Positions 63,315 to 64,000 of a stretch of 64,000 bases of DNA are shown here, piece by piece (the stretch's first letter is position 1; each line of letters opens with the position of its first letter). The DNA is from Pseudomonadota bacterium (GTDB lineage Bacteria; Myxococcota_A; Polyangia; Polyangiales; Polyangiaceae), in NCBI GenBank assembly GCA_023398955.1, contig JAEWRL010000110.1, positions 1 through 64,000 on the forward strand. Direction: 5' to 3'. Below the pieces are notes generated by a model. It saw only the letters and a list, made by a program, of their open reading frames with translations, ran no database searches and was not told the origin of the DNA. A program made the position numbers and the translations under genes.

Positions 63315-63909
63315 CGAGTTTCTCACGACGCGCTGGGTCTCTCTGCTGCTGGCCACTGCAGCGGCCCTAACCCTGACCGCTGCTTGCGGTGCCAGGGCCG
63401 GAGACCCAGCGTCCACGGGTCGAGACACAATGCCCATGACAGCCCGTAGCTCCGCTGAGCTCGGCTGCACGCCGTCAGGGCCCGAGCGGTGCTACGACGC
63501 AGTCGACAACGACTGCAATGGGCTTGCCGATGACGGCTGCGGAGTGCCCTTCGGGGTGGTTACCTTTCGTGTTGCCTGGGATGACCCCACCGCCGACGTC
63601 GACTTGGAAGTCGTCGACACGGCGGGAGAACTCGTCGGTACCGGAGCGCCGAGCGCTGGGGGCTTGATCAAGGAGCATGACTGCCCGACGGACAGCGACT
63701 GCGCGGGGCGCGCCTACGAAAGCGTGTACTCAGTGTCGCCCCCACCCCGGAGCGCTTCGTACGGCGTGACGCTAAGGCTGGAGCGGATTGGAGAAGCAAT
63801 GCTCCCGTTGGCGGTAGCCTTGAACGCTCGCCTAGGTCCCACGACGTACTCGCATCGGCTGGCGCTCGGAGCAGCCGGACAGCGCTGCAGCTACACCTTC
63901 TCGTTCTGA
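63295..63909 (+). CDS. Lipoprotein with MopE-like metal-binding motif
   Basis: About 204 aa. The signal peptide (SLLLATAAALTLTAAC) ends in lipobox TAAC. Next comes CYDAVDNDCNGLADDGC, a motif of the MopE-type C-x-N-x-D-N-D-C-N-G family that likely binds calcium or another metal. A beta-rich domain of about 130 residues (VVTFRVAWDDPTADVDLEVV...) ends the protein. TTG 63295 is used as start because it places the basic residue and hydrophobic stretch well; ATG 63256 would overlap the HEAT gene by 59 bases. Confidence 0.68.
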   Translation: MQSTTNSEFLTTRWVSLLLATAAALTLTAACGARAGDPASTGRDTMPMTARSSAELGCTPSGPERCYDAVDNDCNGLADDGCGVPFGVVTFRVAWDDPTADVDLEVVDTAGELVGTGAPSAGGLIKEHDCPTDSDCAGRAYESVYSVSPPPRSASYGVTLRLERIGEAMLPLAVALNARLGPTTYSHRLALGAAGQRCSYTFSF

Positions 63910-64000
63910 ATCCCGCGGCCACCCTCGGGGCAGCGTCATGACCCGTCATGGCCAGTGACTCGGTAGTCCAATGCAGTCGATGCAAGTCAAGCACCTTCGC

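Overview
This window is GC-rich chromosomal DNA. It most likely comes from a myxobacterium (order Polyangiales or a relative). The clues are three Hanks-type Ser/Thr kinases, an FHA-domain regulator, a SpoIIE phosphatase with a built-in sensor, many lipoproteins, an IF-3 with a long C-terminal tail, a SMUG1-type uracil-DNA glycosylase and a pyrophosphate-dependent phosphofructokinase. No insertion sequence, prophage, CRISPR array or rRNA operon was seen. Two tRNA genes are present: Ala-GGC and Val-GAC.

Layout. 1-7.2 kb holds fabG (minus), PPi-PFK (plus), a small operon of membrane-anchored unknowns (minus), a ubiquitin-like MoaD/ThiS protein paired with an Asp-box beta-propeller (plus), and an SDR (minus). 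7.3-10.4 kb holds a lipoprotein, then a minus-strand row of response regulator, STAS-like protein, Gly-rich lipoprotein and HD-like protein. 10.4-17.3 kb holds an inactive/active M16 peptidase pair and a giant kinase-ATPase-TPR protein. 17.7-23.9 kb holds an FHA/winged-helix regulator and tadA, an AsmA-like/GT51 fusion, an orphan DNA methyltransferase, a small helical protein and an OmpR-like regulator with a degenerate receiver. 24.5-32.7 kb holds a lipoprotein, tRNA-Ala, a kinase, infC, tRNA-Val and yajC-secD-secF. 32.7-37 kb holds glutathione peroxidase, a BI-1/YccA protein, recJ and a SMUG1-like gene. 37-46 kb holds an Mla/MCE ATPase and MCE protein without a local permease, a very long S41 protease, pdxJ, darP and nnr.

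46-57 kb is the most regulatory and accessory part. It has an ECF sigma factor, a kinase, a carotenoid segment (lycopene cyclase, a His-containing membrane protein, a UDP-glycosyltransferase and a DUF2141 protein), a TrmA/RlmD-like methyltransferase, and a three-gene partner-switching module. In that module a LacI-type ligand-binding domain is fused through GAF to a SpoIIE phosphatase, next to a STAS antagonist and an RsbW-like ATPase. 57-64 kb holds a HAD hydrolase, birA, nadC and a CPBP protease in one minus-strand operon, then a HEAT-repeat membrane protein and a MopE-like lipoprotein on plus.

The most interesting units are the ligand-gated partner switch (53.8-57.1 kb), the MoaD/propeller pair (4.8-6.2 kb), the unknown membrane protein in the carotenoid segment, and an M16 peptidase whose best start codon appears to be ACG. 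Protein families were assigned by reading motifs, not by database search.
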